Positions 32,321-41,607 of a stretch of 64,000 nt of DNA are shown in pieces (position 1 is the first letter of the stretch; the number at the start of each line of letters is the position of its first letter). This DNA comes from Jiangella endophytica (GTDB lineage Bacteria; Actinomycetota; Actinomycetes; Jiangellales; Jiangellaceae): NCBI RefSeq assembly GCF_003427025.1, contig NZ_QVAI01000004.1, forward strand, positions 458,085 through 522,084. Direction: 5' to 3'. Position numbers and translations under genes: made by a program. The notes beneath the pieces are model-generated. The model was not told the DNA's origin and made no database searches. It saw only the letters and a program-made list of their open reading frames with translations.

Positions 32321-33811
32321 CTATCGCTCCCGGTTCCGAGACGAGACAGCCCGCCGCGCCGTGACATGGGCGACGGCGGCAGCGGCCAGCGGCAACGCGA
32401 CGAGCAGCAGCACCGGCCAGTCGCCGGTGCGGGCGTACGGGGTCAGGCCGGTCCGCAGCGGCACCCGCTGCTCCAGCAGCTCCTGCGTGCCGAGCCCGCT
32501 CAGCCGCGTCACCGACCCGTCGGGCAGCACGATCGCCGAGTACCCGGTCGGCGCGGCCTGCAGGACCGTGCGGCCGAACTCGCGGGCCCGCAGCCGCGAC
32601 GCCGCCACCTCGATGGCCGGCACCTCCTCCCCCACGTAGGACGATGCGTTGGTCGGCGCCAGCACCAGCTCGCCGCCGTCGCGGACGCCGTCGGCGACCC
32701 GGTCGGCGAAGAACACCTCGTAGGAGATGACGATGGCCAGCGGCGTGCCGGCGGCCTGGACGACGGCGTCGGTGTCGCCGACGATCGCGTCGCGCGGGAC
32801 GAACCGGGTGGCGTCGCTGAGCCGCTCGAACAGGCCGCGCAACGGGATGTACTCGCCGAACGGGACGCGGTGCACCTTCTCGTAGCGGTCGGTGATGTGA
32901 CCGTCCGGTCCCCAGACGATCGAGGCGTTGCGGAAGCGGTCGCCCTCGCGCTCGGTGACGCCGACGACGAGCGTGGTGCGCAGCCGGCGGGCCTGCTCGG
33001 CGAACGCCTCGTCCAGGGCGGTGCCGGCGATCGGCCCGTCGACGTCGGCGACGTTCTCCGGCAGCAGCACGACGTCCGGCTGGTCCCGCACCTGCGCCAG
33101 CGCCTCGAGATGCCGGTTGGTGGCGTCCATGGGATCGGTGAAGATCGCCCGCAGCCCGCGCGGGCCGCCACCCTGCACGATCACCGCGTCCAGGCTGCCC
33201 GCGCCGTGCGTCGCGGCGGCACCGCTCAGCGCGATCGGCACGCCGACGGCGACCACCGCAGTCGCCGCGGCGATGATCCGGGTCCGGTTCGGCCCGGCCA
33301 CGACCGCCGCGAGCGCCCCGCCGCCGAGCGCCGCGAGTGCCGTCACCAACAGGGCGCCACCCAGCGGCGCGACCGCCAGGAACGGGCTGTCCGCCAGACT
33401 CAGCCCGAACGCCGGCAGCGGGAACCCGCCGAACGGGAAGCGGTACTGCACGGCCTCCAGCAGCACCAGTGCCGCCGGCGCGACCAGCCACCAACCGGGC
33501 CGGCGGCCCGCCGAACGTCCCGGCGACACCACGGCGACCAGCGTCAGGAGCAGGGTCTGCAGCACCGCGACGGCGACGTAGCCGGGCGGGCTGAAGTCGG
33601 TCAGCCAGCGCAGCGCGACGACGTAGTGCACCGCGCCGCACAACGCGCCCAGCCAGAGCCGGTCGCGCAGCCCGTGCCCGGCCAGCGCCAGCACGAACCC
33701 GGCCACGCCGAGCGGGAACAGCGGCCACCAGTCGCGCGGCGGCAGCGCCAGCCACCACAGCAGCGCGACGGCCACCATCAGCGCGGCGCTGACGGCCCGC
33801 CGCCGGGTCAC
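32321..33811 (-). CDS. lnt: Apolipoprotein N-acyltransferase-like protein (Lnt family)
   Basis: The 496-residue protein has about six to eight membrane helices in the first 200 residues and a nitrilase-like domain after that. Catalytic Glu252 (LLPENV) and Lys312 (YEKVHRVPFGEY) are present. At the nucleophile position, where Lnt has Cys (ICYE or ICFE), this protein reads VISYEVFF with Ser363. Lnt adds the third acyl chain to lipoproteins; the Ser suggests a divergent actinobacterial subfamily or a changed activity. GTG 33811 overlaps the M56 peptidase stop by 4 bp, so it is the third gene of the BlaI-M56-Lnt chain. The gene name is tentative. Confidence 0.8.
   Translation of the reverse strand: MTRRRAVSAALMVAVALLWWLALPPRDWWPLFPLGVAGFVLALAGHGLRDRLWLGALCGAVHYVVALRWLTDFSPPGYVAVAVLQTLLLTLVAVVSPGRSAGRRPGWWLVAPAALVLLEAVQYRFPFGGFPLPAFGLSLADSPFLAVAPLGGALLVTALAALGGGALAAVVAGPNRTRIIAAATAVVAVGVPIALSGAAATHGAGSLDAVIVQGGGPRGLRAIFTDPMDATNRHLEALAQVRDQPDVVLLPENVADVDGPIAGTALDEAFAEQARRLRTTLVVGVTEREGDRFRNASIVWGPDGHITDRYEKVHRVPFGEYIPLRGLFERLSDATRFVPRDAIVGDTDAVVQAAGTPLAIVISYEVFFADRVADGVRDGGELVLAPTNASSYVGEEVPAIEVAASRLRAREFGRTVLQAAPTGYSAIVLPDGSVTRLSGLGTQELLEQRVPLRTGLTPYARTGDWPVLLLVALPLAAAAVAHVTARRAVSSRNRER
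32340..32366 (-). promoter_or_regulatory. ECF41-type promoter for the epimerase/sigma operon
   Basis: Read on the minus strand: TGTCACG, 16 bp, CGTC. The published ECF41 consensus is TGTCACA, 16 bp, CGTC. It lies 40 bp upstream of the epimerase ATG (32299) and overlaps the last codons of the lnt-like gene. It implies autoregulation by the linked sigma factor. Confidence 0.75.
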
Positions 33812-34788
33812 CACGGCTCGCTCCCGGACCGGCAGTCGAGGTCGCAGGTGGCGGCGTCGTACGCGGCCGTCGCGATCGGGGCCGCCAGCACGGCCAGCTG
33901 GATCGTCAGCATCGCGACCAGCCCGGTCACGGCGCCGACCATCGCGACCGGCGCCAGCGGACGGCGGTGCGGCACCGTCCGCTCCAGCAGCCGCTCGACC
34001 CGGGCGACCATGCCGACGGCGCCGATGCCGATGCCCGCTTCGGGGGTGGCGGCGCGGCCGAGCTTCAGCAGCGCACCGGCGACCACCAGCGGTGACGTGC
34101 TCCGCGCGGCGGCGTCGTCGGCGTGCAGCTCGGCCAGCAGCCGCAGCGATCGGTGGCTGTCGCGGGCGCCGGGCAGCCAGCCCGCCCGGGCGAACGTCGC
34201 CGCGACCCCGAGCAGCCGGGCGTGCCGCGCACGCAGGTGGGTCCGCTCGTGCGCGAGCACCGCGGTCAGCTCGGCCGCGTCGAGCGCATCGCGGGCGGCG
34301 GAGGTCAGCACGACGGCGCCGGGGCGGCCGGGCACCGCGTACGCGGCCGGCTGCGGCACGTCGACCACCAGCACGCCGGGCAGGCCGACCGGCCGGGCGA
34401 CCAGCCCCAGATCGGCCAGGTAGCGCCGCCGGTCCGCGGCCGAGCGCCTGGCGCTGATGACGACCGCCAGCACCGCGCCCGTCACCACCGACGCCGCGAC
34501 CCCGCCGACGACGGCGTCGAGCGGCCGGCCGCCCAGGTGCGCGTAGCTGCGCAGCAGGGCATCGGTGTGCCCGGGCAGCCAGGCGTGCAGCGCGGCCGCG
34601 ATGGGCGGGAGGTGCAGCACCAGCGACAAGGCCGCCGCGATGACCGTGCCGTACGTGGCCGGGAGCACCAGCATCCAGGCCAGCATCGCGGCCCGCGGGT
34701 AGCGCAGCGGCCAGCGCGCCGCCGCGAGCAGCGCCGGCAGCGTCCACGCCGCCACCAGCCCGGTGACGGCGACGACCAGCGCGGTCAC
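33808..34788 (-). CDS. M56-family membrane metallopeptidase (BlaR1/MecR1-like)
   Basis: The 326-residue membrane protein has four to five hydrophobic helices and a cytoplasmic-type zinc motif HERTHLRARH (HExxH), followed by a third-ligand segment ELHADDAAA. No penicillin-binding sensor domain is present, so it is the short M56 form common in actinobacteria. GTG overlaps the BlaI-family gene by 4 bp. M56 peptidases cleave the linked BlaI repressor to induce the operon. A signal from the cell envelope is the usual trigger (family knowledge). Confidence 0.88.
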   Translation of the reverse strand: MTALVVAVTGLVAAWTLPALLAAARWPLRYPRAAMLAWMLVLPATYGTVIAAALSLVLHLPPIAAALHAWLPGHTDALLRSYAHLGGRPLDAVVGGVAASVVTGAVLAVVISARRSAADRRRYLADLGLVARPVGLPGVLVVDVPQPAAYAVPGRPGAVVLTSAARDALDAAELTAVLAHERTHLRARHARLLGVAATFARAGWLPGARDSHRSLRLLAELHADDAAARSTSPLVVAGALLKLGRAATPEAGIGIGAVGMVARVERLLERTVPHRRPLAPVAMVGAVTGLVAMLTIQLAVLAAPIATAAYDAATCDLDCRSGSEPW

Positions 34789-35171
34789 GTCGCCGGCCCT
34801 TCGCCCGCGTCCGACCGCCGCCGCTCCAGCGCCTCGGCCAGCCGCCGGACGTCGGCGTCGTCCATGCGGTCGGCGAACCGGATGAGCACGGCCGCCGGGT
34901 CGGGTGCTCCGGACAGCGCCGCGCCGACGAGATCGGCGGCGAACTCCTCGCGGGTGGCGGCCGGCCGGTAGACGTTCGCCCGGCCGGCCGGCTCGCGGGT
35001 CAGCATGCCCTTGCGGCACAGGTTGTCCATGACCGTCTGGACGGTGGTGTAGGCCACGGTCCGGCCGGCCAGCAGGGTGTCGAGCACCTGGCGGACCGTC
35101 GTCGGTCCCGGCGCCGCCCAGAGGACGTCCATCACGTCGGCCTCCAGCGAGCCGAGGCTGTTCCGCGGCAC
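34785..35171 (-). CDS. BlaI/MecI-family transcriptional repressor
   Basis: The 128-residue winged-helix protein shows the Penicillinase_R pattern: LGSLEADVMDVLWAAPGPTT, TVQTVMDNLCRKGMLTRE and GRANVYRPA, with a C-terminal dimerisation helix. GTG 35171 follows a purine-rich AAGGGG. It represses its own M56/Lnt operon and probably the divergent DsbA-like gene through the palindrome at 35204-35222. Confidence 0.92.
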   Translation of the reverse strand: MPRNSLGSLEADVMDVLWAAPGPTTVRQVLDTLLAGRTVAYTTVQTVMDNLCRKGMLTREPAGRANVYRPAATREEFAADLVGAALSGAPDPAAVLIRFADRMDDADVRRLAEALERRRSDAGEGPAT

Positions 35172-35203
35172 CCGCTCACCCCTTTCCGTCCGGCCGGGTC
35201 ATA

Positions 35204-35222
35204 CTACTATCTCGCATAGTAG
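35204..35222. promoter_or_regulatory. Probable BlaI operator
   Basis: CTACTAT, 5 bp, ATAGTAG is a perfect interrupted palindrome in the 68-bp gap between the BlaI-family gene and the DsbA-like gene. The TACTA-type core resembles the operators of actinobacterial BlaI. It can control both directions. Confidence 0.7.
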
Positions 35223-35239
35223 ATCTCGGAGGAGCGCCC

Positions 35240-35911
35240 GTGTCCAAGGACCTCAAACGCTCGCTGCTGCTCGTCGCCGGCTTCGCCGTCGCACTCGTCG
35301 TGCTACTGGCATTGAACCGGACCGGCGGCGACGACGAGCCGTCGGCCGCCGCTCCGACCGGTGGTGGCGGCGGCACGCCGGCGCCGGTGGTACGCGACGA
35401 CAGCCACGTCCTCAGTCCCGCGCCCGACGGCGCGCCGGTGCTCGTCGAGTTCCTCGACTTCGAGTGCGAAGCCTGCCGCGCCGTCCACCCCGGCATCGAG
35501 CAGTTGCGCCAGGAGTACGACGGCCGCGTCGCGTTCGTCGCCCGGTACATGCCCGGTCCCGGTCACTTCAACGCCGAGAACGCCGCCGTCGCCGTCGAGG
35601 CCGCCGCCCTGCAGGGGCAGTACGAAGCCATGTACGACCGGATGTTCGAGACGCAGGCCGACTGGGGCGAGCAGCAGGTCTCGGCGGCGGACCTGTTCCG
35701 CACCTTCGCCGAGGAGCTCGGCCTCGACCTCGCCGCCTACGACGCCGCCGTCGCCGACCCGGCGACCCTCGAGCGCGTCCTGCGCGACCGCGACGACGGC
35801 CTCACCCTCGGCGTCGAGGGCACGCCGACCTTCTTCCTCGACGGCGCGAAGATCGAGCCGCAGTCCCTCGACGACCTGCGGGCGATGCTCGACGCCGCGG
35901 TCGCGGGCTGA
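35240..35911 (+). CDS. DsbA-like thioredoxin-fold protein, membrane-anchored
   Basis: The 223-residue protein has an N-terminal hydrophobic helix (about 8-25) and a Gly/Pro-rich linker. A DsbA-type thioredoxin fold follows, with active site CEAC (Cys76, Cys79) and the cis-Pro motif GVEGTPTFFLDG. It would form or exchange disulfides on exported proteins outside the membrane. GTG 35240 has GGAGGAG upstream. The shared BlaI operator ties it to envelope stress. The abundant Cys pairs in secreted proteins such as the metallophosphoesterase are possible clients (inference). Confidence 0.88.
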   Translation: MSKDLKRSLLLVAGFAVALVVLLALNRTGGDDEPSAAAPTGGGGGTPAPVVRDDSHVLSPAPDGAPVLVEFLDFECEACRAVHPGIEQLRQEYDGRVAFVARYMPGPGHFNAENAAVAVEAAALQGQYEAMYDRMFETQADWGEQQVSAADLFRTFAEELGLDLAAYDAAVADPATLERVLRDRDDGLTLGVEGTPTFFLDGAKIEPQSLDDLRAMLDAAVAG

Positions 35912-35936
35912 CGGCATCGCCGCTTCTTCCGCGCCG

Positions 35937-36530
35937 TCAGTCGTAGGTGACGCCGTAGCGCAGGTGGGTGACCTGGTGGCCCTCGACGACCTGCAGGAGC
36001 TCGAGGTGGGCGCGGTCGTTCTCGAGGTTGTCGAGGTAGCGGACGCCGTCGCGCAGCAGGATCGGGACGAGGTCGACCCGGATCTCCTCCAGCGCGCCCA
36101 GGTTGATGCACTGCTGCGCGATGTCCGGCCCGGCGACGCCGATGTCCTTGTCGCCGGCAAGCACCCGCGCCTGCGCCAGCGCCTCCTCCACGCTGGGGAC
36201 GAAGGTGAACGGGGCGTCCGGGATCGGCGGCCATCCCTCCGGCGGCGGCCGGTGCGTCACCACGAACGTCGGCGAGTCGTTCGGCGGCCGGCCGCCCCAG
36301 CCGTTGGCGTGGTCGAAGATCCGGCGCCCGGCGATGAACACGCCCTCGGTCTCGTTCTGGTGCCAGTAGGCGGCGCTGGCCTCGGACATCCGGAACGTGA
36401 TCGGGTAGCCCGCCGGCCGGACCTCGACCTCGCCGCTGCCGTACCAGTCGAAGAGCGCCCCCACCGAGTCGTCCGGATACGCCACGAATCCGTCGAGCGA
36501 CATGGTGAAGCTGGAGAAGACGACACCCAT
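35937..36530 (-). CDS. Dihydrofolate reductase/RibD C-terminal-family protein
   Basis: The 197-residue protein begins GVVFSSFTMSLDGFVAYPDD and has a GRRIFDHANGW motif, VVTHRPP and the C-terminal GVRYLDNLEND stretch. These mark the RibD_C (DHFR-like) oxidoreductase family, often annotated as dihydrofolate reductase family proteins. NADPH binding is expected (family knowledge); the substrate is not known. It is a monocistron converging on the DsbA-like gene with a 25-bp gap. Confidence 0.85.
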   Translation of the reverse strand: MGVVFSSFTMSLDGFVAYPDDSVGALFDWYGSGEVEVRPAGYPITFRMSEASAAYWHQNETEGVFIAGRRIFDHANGWGGRPPNDSPTFVVTHRPPPEGWPPIPDAPFTFVPSVEEALAQARVLAGDKDIGVAGPDIAQQCINLGALEEIRVDLVPILLRDGVRYLDNLENDRAHLELLQVVEGHQVTHLRYGVTYD

Positions 36531-36597
36531 CAGTGCCTCCCGGTGGTGACCGTTCCGGTGTGCCCGCCGAGAGTCGGACTCGACCCGGCCACGGAAC

Positions 36598-37584
36598 TCA
36601 TCGGCCGAGGAGGGCCTGCGCGACGTCGATGTCGGTGACGAGGACGTTGATCCACTGGCCGCGCAGCGCGCCGGTCAGCGCGGTCAGCTTCCGCTCGCCG
36701 CCCGCGACGCCGATGCGCCGTGGCACCGCCCGCAGCTGCGACTCCCGGATGCCGATGATCCGCTCGTCCAGCGAGGAGTCGACCGGCTTCCCGTCGGCGT
36801 CGAAGAAGCGCATGCACACGTCGCCGACGGCGCCGGCCCCGCGCAGCATGGTCTGGTCGTCGGGCGCGACGGCGTTGCCACTGCTGCGCAGCAGCGGCGA
36901 CGGCTCCAGCGTGCCGATGCCGACGAGGACGGTGGTGAGCTCGTCCCACAACGCGGTGACCTTGGTCAGCGTCGGGTCGGCGGTGAGGATGTCGCGCGCG
37001 CTGGCGCTGCCGAGCAGACAGGGCGCGGCGAGGAACACCGGGTCGGCGCCGGTGGCGCTGGAGAACGCCGTCATGATGCGGGTGGCCTCGACCTGCGCGA
37101 TCGGGTCGCCCATGCCGCCCATGAGCTGGACGACCTTCTCGACCACCCGGCTGTTGGCGGGCCGCATGGACTCGACGCTGGCCAGCAGGTTCGCGCTCCA
37201 GGTGGAGATGCCGACCACCTCGGAGCCCATGAGGGTGTTCTCGAGGTAGACCGCGGCGGCCGCGCCGATGGCGGGGATGACCGCCTCCTCGTCGCCGCTG
37301 ACGTTCACCACGACGGCTTCCTGGAGCTGGAAGCGCTGCTCCAGCTCCTCCTCGAGCTCGGTCTGGACGCCGGGAGGCGCGGTGACCGTGGTGCGGACGA
37401 TGCCCACCTCGGCGGCCCGCTTGAGCAGCCGCGACACCCGCGCCTGCGACAGGTGCAGCTCGGCGGCGATCTCGTTCTGACGCATCCCCCGCAGGTGATA
37501 CATGCGGGCGATCTTGGCCATCAGCCGCAGCTGCTCGCCCGGATGACCGACCTGCCGCGTCTTCGTGGCGTCGAGTCCGGTCAC
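36598..37584 (-). CDS. SorC/DeoR-type sugar-binding transcriptional regulator
   Basis: The 328-residue protein has an N-terminal HTH (MRQNEIAAELHLSQARVSRL, about 35-54) and a C-terminal SorC sugar-phosphate-binding domain (VVGISTWSANLLASV, MGGMGDP, GVAGGERKLTALTGAL). SorC proteins sense phosphorylated sugars. It is the last gene of the leftward sugar operon, and CTGAATGGATTCTAT just upstream (37619-37633) resembles the two longer sites near the operon promoters at 46.5 kb. Sensing of apulose- or pentulose-phosphate is inferred. Confidence 0.9.
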   Translation of the reverse strand: MTGLDATKTRQVGHPGEQLRLMAKIARMYHLRGMRQNEIAAELHLSQARVSRLLKRAAEVGIVRTTVTAPPGVQTELEEELEQRFQLQEAVVVNVSGDEEAVIPAIGAAAAVYLENTLMGSEVVGISTWSANLLASVESMRPANSRVVEKVVQLMGGMGDPIAQVEATRIMTAFSSATGADPVFLAAPCLLGSASARDILTADPTLTKVTALWDELTTVLVGIGTLEPSPLLRSSGNAVAPDDQTMLRGAGAVGDVCMRFFDADGKPVDSSLDERIIGIRESQLRAVPRRIGVAGGERKLTALTGALRGQWINVLVTDIDVAQALLGR

Positions 37585-37618
37585 GGGTCTCCCATACGGT
37601 CGTTCGAATCTTTCAGGG

Positions 37619-37633
37619 CTGAATGGATTCTAT
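37619..37633. promoter_or_regulatory. Candidate SorC operator before its own gene
   Basis: CTGAATGGATTCTAT shares CTGAAT-GATT with the 17-bp sites at 46466 and 46609 and overlaps the end of the transketolase gene. It is weaker than the other two. Confidence 0.5.
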
Positions 37634-38592
37634 GCCCGGCCCAGCAATTCCCGGCAGGCTTCGAGCGCGCCGCTCGCGCTGACGCCGTAGTGGTCGAGCA
37701 GCCAGGACGCCGAGCCCGTGGGGGCGAACTCGTCGGGGACGCCGAGCGTGCGCACCGGCGCCGGCTGGTGCCGCACGACCGTCTCCGCGACGGCGCCGCC
37801 GAGGCCGCCGACGACGGTCGCCTCCTCCATCGTGACGATCCCCCGCGTCTCCCGTGCCGCGCGCACGATCGCCTCGGTGTCGAACGGCTTGATCGTCGGC
37901 ACGGCCAGCAGCCGCACCGAGATGCCCTCGGCCGCCGCCAGCTCCGCCGCCTCCACCGCGCGCGAGACGACGGTGCCGGTGGCGGCGATGGTGACGTCGG
38001 TGCCGTCGCGCAGCAGGACGGCCCGGCCGGGCTCGAACTCGTAGCCGGCGGGCATGACGTCGGGGACGGGCATGCGGCTGACCCGGACGAACACCGGCCC
38101 GGTGTGGGCCGCGGCCCATCGGATCGCCTGCTCGGTCTCACGCGGGTCGGCCGGCACGACGACGGTCAGGCCGGGGATCGCGCGCAGCCAGGCGAGGTCC
38201 TCGATGGAGTGGTGCGTCGGCCCGAGCTCGCCGTAGGCCATGCCCGGGCTCTGCCCGATGAGCTTGATGTTGTACTGCGAGTACGCCGCGTCGACCTTGA
38301 TCTGCTCCAACGCTCGCGCGGTGAGGAAGCAGGCCGCCGCCGACACGAACGGGATCTTGCCGCCGTTGGCGAGGCCGGCCCCGACGCCGACCATGTCCTG
38401 CTCGGCGATGCCGACGTTGATGAGACGCTCGGGGAACTCGTCCTGGAAGCCCACGAGCTTGCTGGAACCGACGGAGTCGTTGACGACGGCGACGATGCGC
38501 GGGTCGTGCCTGGCGAGGTCGACGAGCGTCGCGGCCCAGGCGTCGCGGCAGTCGTGCAGGGGCCGCTCAGCCGAGACGGGTGCGGTGATCAT
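37630..38592 (-). CDS. Transketolase C-terminal subunit (possible apulose-4-phosphate transketolase subunit B)
   Basis: The 320-residue protein contains the pyrimidine-binding domain (RLINVGIAEQDMVGVGAGLA with the conserved Glu) and C-terminal transketolase domain (VTIAATGTVVSRAVEAAELA, TMEEATVVGGLGG). It overlaps the N-terminal subunit gene by 4 bp, so together they make one split transketolase. Split transketolases next to an FGGY kinase and a TIM-barrel isomerase are the set described for D-apiose use (AptA/AptB), which splits apulose-4-phosphate with glyceraldehyde-3-phosphate into DHAP and xylulose-5-phosphate. Assignment to apulose rests on context. Confidence 0.85.
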   Translation of the reverse strand: MITAPVSAERPLHDCRDAWAATLVDLARHDPRIVAVVNDSVGSSKLVGFQDEFPERLINVGIAEQDMVGVGAGLANGGKIPFVSAAACFLTARALEQIKVDAAYSQYNIKLIGQSPGMAYGELGPTHHSIEDLAWLRAIPGLTVVVPADPRETEQAIRWAAAHTGPVFVRVSRMPVPDVMPAGYEFEPGRAVLLRDGTDVTIAATGTVVSRAVEAAELAAAEGISVRLLAVPTIKPFDTEAIVRAARETRGIVTMEEATVVGGLGGAVAETVVRHQPAPVRTLGVPDEFAPTGSASWLLDHYGVSASGALEACRELLGRA

Positions 38593-39485
38593 GAGGTTTC
38601 CAGTTCATCGAGAGCGGTCTGGACGTGTTCGGCGGTCGGCACCTTGTGGTGCCAGGACACCTGGTCGCGCATGTAGCTGACCGGATAGCCCTTGTCGGTG
38701 TGCGCGATCACGAACGTCGGCCGCCCGGACGCGGCGGGCACGGCGGCGAACGCGTCGATCAGCGCGCCGTGGTCGTGCCCGTCGACCTCGACGACGTCCC
38801 AGCCGAACGCGCGGGCCTTGTCGGCCAGCGGCTCGAGGTCGTTGGTCTGCGCGACTCGGGCGCCCTGCTGCAGCCGGTTGCGGTCGACGACGGCGACGAG
38901 GTGGTCCAGCCGGCGGTGGCCGGCGGTCATCAGCGCCTCCCAGTTCGAACCCTCCTGCAGCTCACCGTCGCCGAGGACGACGAACGTGCGGCGCGGCGAC
39001 CCGTCCAGCTGGGCCGCGACCGCGGTACCGACGGCGATCGGCAGGCCGTGCCCGAGCGGCCCGGTCGAGGCCTCGACCGCGTCGATCTTCGTCCGCGCCG
39101 GGTGCCCGTTCAGCCGCGACAGCGGTTGCACGAACGAGCGCAGCTCGTCGACGCCGATGAAGCCGCGGGCGGCCAGGACGGTGTACAGCGCGGCCGCCGC
39201 GTGCCCCTTGGACAGGATCAGCCGGTCGCGCTCGGGGTCGTCCGGCCGCTCCGGGGCGACGTTGAGCACGTGCATGTACAGCGTGACCAGGATGTCGGTG
39301 ACCGAGAACTCGCCGCCGATGTGGCCCTGGCCGGCCTCGTGCACCATCTGGATGTCGCGACGGCGCACGGCCCGCGCCGCCTCGGCCAGGTGGGCGAGGA
39401 CGGCCTCGCGCCCGGCGTCGGCGCCGATCCGGCCGAACACCGGCAGCGCGTCCGCCGGGGCGGCCGTCGCGGCGGAACCCGTCAT
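38589..39485 (-). CDS. Transketolase N-terminal subunit (possible apulose-4-phosphate transketolase subunit A)
   Basis: The 298-residue protein is the thiamine-diphosphate-binding half: [44 protein letters not shown] and the TPP/Mg motif [13 protein letters not shown] followed by the NRLQQ segment. ATG at 39485 overlaps the TIM-barrel gene by 4 bp. It acts with the C-terminal subunit; neither half alone would be active. Confidence 0.87.
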   Translation of the reverse strand: MTGSAATAAPADALPVFGRIGADAGREAVLAHLAEAARAVRRRDIQMVHEAGQGHIGGEFSVTDILVTLYMHVLNVAPERPDDPERDRLILSKGHAAAALYTVLAARGFIGVDELRSFVQPLSRLNGHPARTKIDAVEASTGPLGHGLPIAVGTAVAAQLDGSPRRTFVVLGDGELQEGSNWEALMTAGHRRLDHLVAVVDRNRLQQGARVAQTNDLEPLADKARAFGWDVVEVDGHDHGALIDAFAAVPAASGRPTFVIAHTDKGYPVSYMRDQVSWHHKVPTAEHVQTALDELETS

Positions 39486-40480
39486 CGGTCACCCGCCATG
39501 GACTGCAGCAGCGCGTCCTGCACCAGCCGCTGTGCGGCCATGGCGTCCTGGCGTGCCTGCGCCTCGGCCAGCGCCGTGACGTCGAGCAGGTCCAGCGCGC
39601 GGTGGATCGCCTTGAGGAAGCGGATGGACGTGCGCGCGGCGTCGACGCTGTCCTCGCGGAACGGGAACTGGTCGAGCTGCCACACGCCGTCCCAGCCGTT
39701 GAGCCGCAGGGTGTGGAAGAACTCGAAGATCTCCGTCATGTGGACGGTGCCGACCACGAGGTCGTCGTCCCAGCCGCGCAGGTTGTCGTTGACGTCCATG
39801 CCGTAGAGCACGCCGTGGTCGATGAGCAGCTGGGCGGCGTCGGCCGGCGACTCCCCGCCGTACAGCGAGTGACCGAAGTCGAGCAGCACGCCGATGTTGT
39901 CGCGGCCGGTCTGCTGGATGCCCAGGATCGTGCGCGCGGCGGAGTCCCAGAGCATCTTGACCCGCGGCTCGCGCGGCTTGTACTCGATGGCGAACTTGAG
40001 GTCCGGATGCGCGCCCGCCAGCTCGGCGATGCCGTCGACGGCCAGCTTCCAGACGTCGTGGTGGTTGACCTGGAACGGGTAGTCCCAGCCGTCCTGGCCG
40101 GGCCAGATCTTCACGTAGTCGGCGCCCAGCTCGCGCACGACGTTCGCGGCCTCGTGCATGAGCTCCTGCGCGGCCGCCCGGGCGCCGGCGTCGGGGTTGG
40201 TGAACGCGCCCTTGGCCCAGCGGCGCAGGTAGATCTCCGGGGTGATGCCGATGGCGGACAGGCCCGCCTGCGCCAGCGCGTCCTTCACCTCGTCCAGCCC
40301 CACGCCGGGGGTGAACGGGTAGTTGAGGTCCACGACGGACAGCTCGCCCACCGAGCCGGCCAGCTCGATCGCCTCGAGCGTCGTGCGCGGCGGCGCGTAG
40401 CCGTCGACGGCATAGCGGTCCACGTAGCTGGCGAAGTGCCACAGGCCCGCACCGAACCGTGGGAGTTCCTGCATGGTCAT
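39482..40480 (-). CDS. Xylose-isomerase-like TIM-barrel protein (possible D-apiose isomerase)
   Basis: The 332-residue TIM barrel has candidate metal ligands in [27 protein letters not shown] and VWQLDQFPF, typical of AP-endonuclease-2/xylose-isomerase-like sugar isomerases and epimerases. ATG at 40480 (reads MTMQEL) has AGAAGGG 5 bp upstream; ATG 40474 is an alternative. Between the binding protein and the transketolase genes, an aldose-ketose isomerase step is expected before the kinase and lyase steps. D-apiose to D-apulose fits the known pathway; rhamnose or pentose isomerisation is the alternative. Confidence 0.8.
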   Translation of the reverse strand: MTMQELPRFGAGLWHFASYVDRYAVDGYAPPRTTLEAIELAGSVGELSVVDLNYPFTPGVGLDEVKDALAQAGLSAIGITPEIYLRRWAKGAFTNPDAGARAAAQELMHEAANVVRELGADYVKIWPGQDGWDYPFQVNHHDVWKLAVDGIAELAGAHPDLKFAIEYKPREPRVKMLWDSAARTILGIQQTGRDNIGVLLDFGHSLYGGESPADAAQLLIDHGVLYGMDVNDNLRGWDDDLVVGTVHMTEIFEFFHTLRLNGWDGVWQLDQFPFREDSVDAARTSIRFLKAIHRALDLLDVTALAEAQARQDAMAAQRLVQDALLQSMAGDR

Positions 40481-40589
40481 CCAGTCCCTTCTTCCTCGGG
40501 TCCCCGGCGGCATCGGCATTGACGGCTCGCGGGTCACGACGGGTGTGGACGGGCGCGCCGGGCTGCGGCCGGCGCGCCCGTCGCGCCGG

Positions 40590-41603
40590 TCAGTCCGACA
40601 TGGCGAACAGCGTGTAGCGGTCGACGTTCTCGGCGGTGATGAGCACGCAGTCGATGGACTGCTTCTCCTCGGCGCCGGTGTCGCCGGTGCGGATGAACAG
40701 ATCGGCCTGCTCGACCGCCAGCTCGGAGATCTGCACGGCCGGCTGCAGGCCGGTGGCCAGCAGCTTGCCGTCCTTGATCGCCTGGACGGCGTCCGGGCTG
40801 CCGTCGAACCCGGCGATGACGACCTGCCCGGTGAGCCCGGCCGCGTCGACGGCGGCGACGGCACCCAGCGCCATGGTGTCGTTGCCGGCGATGATGCCCT
40901 TGACGTCGGGGTTGGTCTGCAGCAGCGTCTCGACCTTGGTGAACGCCTCCTGCTGGTCCCAATTGGCCGTCTCACGGGCCACCTGGGTCAGGCCGGCGTA
41001 CTGGTCGATGACCGCGTGGAAGGCGTCGGAGCGCACCTGCGCGTTGGTGTCGGTCTCGCGGCCGACCAGCTCGATGTAGGTGCCCTCGCCCGCGAGCGCC
41101 TCGACGAACGCCTCGGCGACCAGCCCGGCGCCCTGCGAGTTGTTCGCGACGATCTGCGCCTTGGCGATGCCGGTCTCGTTGATCTCGCGGTCGATGAGGA
41201 AGACCGGGATCCCCGCGTCCTCCGCCTTCTGCACCGCGCCGATGGTGACGTCGGCGCCGGCGTTGTCGAGGACGATCGCCCTCGCGTCGTTCGCGATGGC
41301 GGCGTCGATCAGCTCGCTCTGCCGGTTCGGGTCGTCGTCGTGGGAGTCGGCCTGCGCCTCGTAGCCGAGCTCCTCCGCCTTGGCGACCGCGGCGTCCGCC
41401 TCGGCCTTGAAGAACGGGTTGGAGTGCGATGGCGTGATGACCGCGATCAGGCCGCCGGCCTCGGCCGCGGCGGTGGTCGGCGCCTCGGACGGGTCGGTGG
41501 TCTCCGACGAGGTCGAGTTGGAGCCGTTGGAGCACCCTGCGAGGACCAGCGCCGTCAAGGCGGCAACCAGGCCCGCGCCGTTGCGGAGCGTACGTCGCAT
41601 CAT
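40590..41603 (-). CDS. RbsB-type sugar-binding lipoprotein
   Basis: The 337-residue protein has a lipobox ([13 protein letters not shown]) and a periplasmic-binding fold of the ribose-binding class: [60 protein letters not shown]-type [13 protein letters not shown] and [18 protein letters not shown] 41603 or 41600 is favoured because AGGA precedes; a farther ATG at 41618 would overlap the permease stop. It delivers a monosaccharide to the RbsC/RbsA-type transporter. Ribose-class proteins bind many pentoses. Confidence 0.88.
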   Translation of the reverse strand: MMRRTLRNGAGLVAALTALVLAGCSNGSNSTSSETTDPSEAPTTAAAEAGGLIAVITPSHSNPFFKAEADAAVAKAEELGYEAQADSHDDDPNRQSELIDAAIANDARAIVLDNAGADVTIGAVQKAEDAGIPVFLIDREINETGIAKAQIVANNSQGAGLVAEAFVEALAGEGTYIELVGRETDTNAQVRSDAFHAVIDQYAGLTQVARETANWDQQEAFTKVETLLQTNPDVKGIIAGNDTMALGAVAAVDAAGLTGQVVIAGFDGSPDAVQAIKDGKLLATGLQPAVQISELAVEQADLFIRTGDTGAEEKQSIDCVLITAENVDRYTLFAMSD

Positions 41604-41607
41604 TTCC

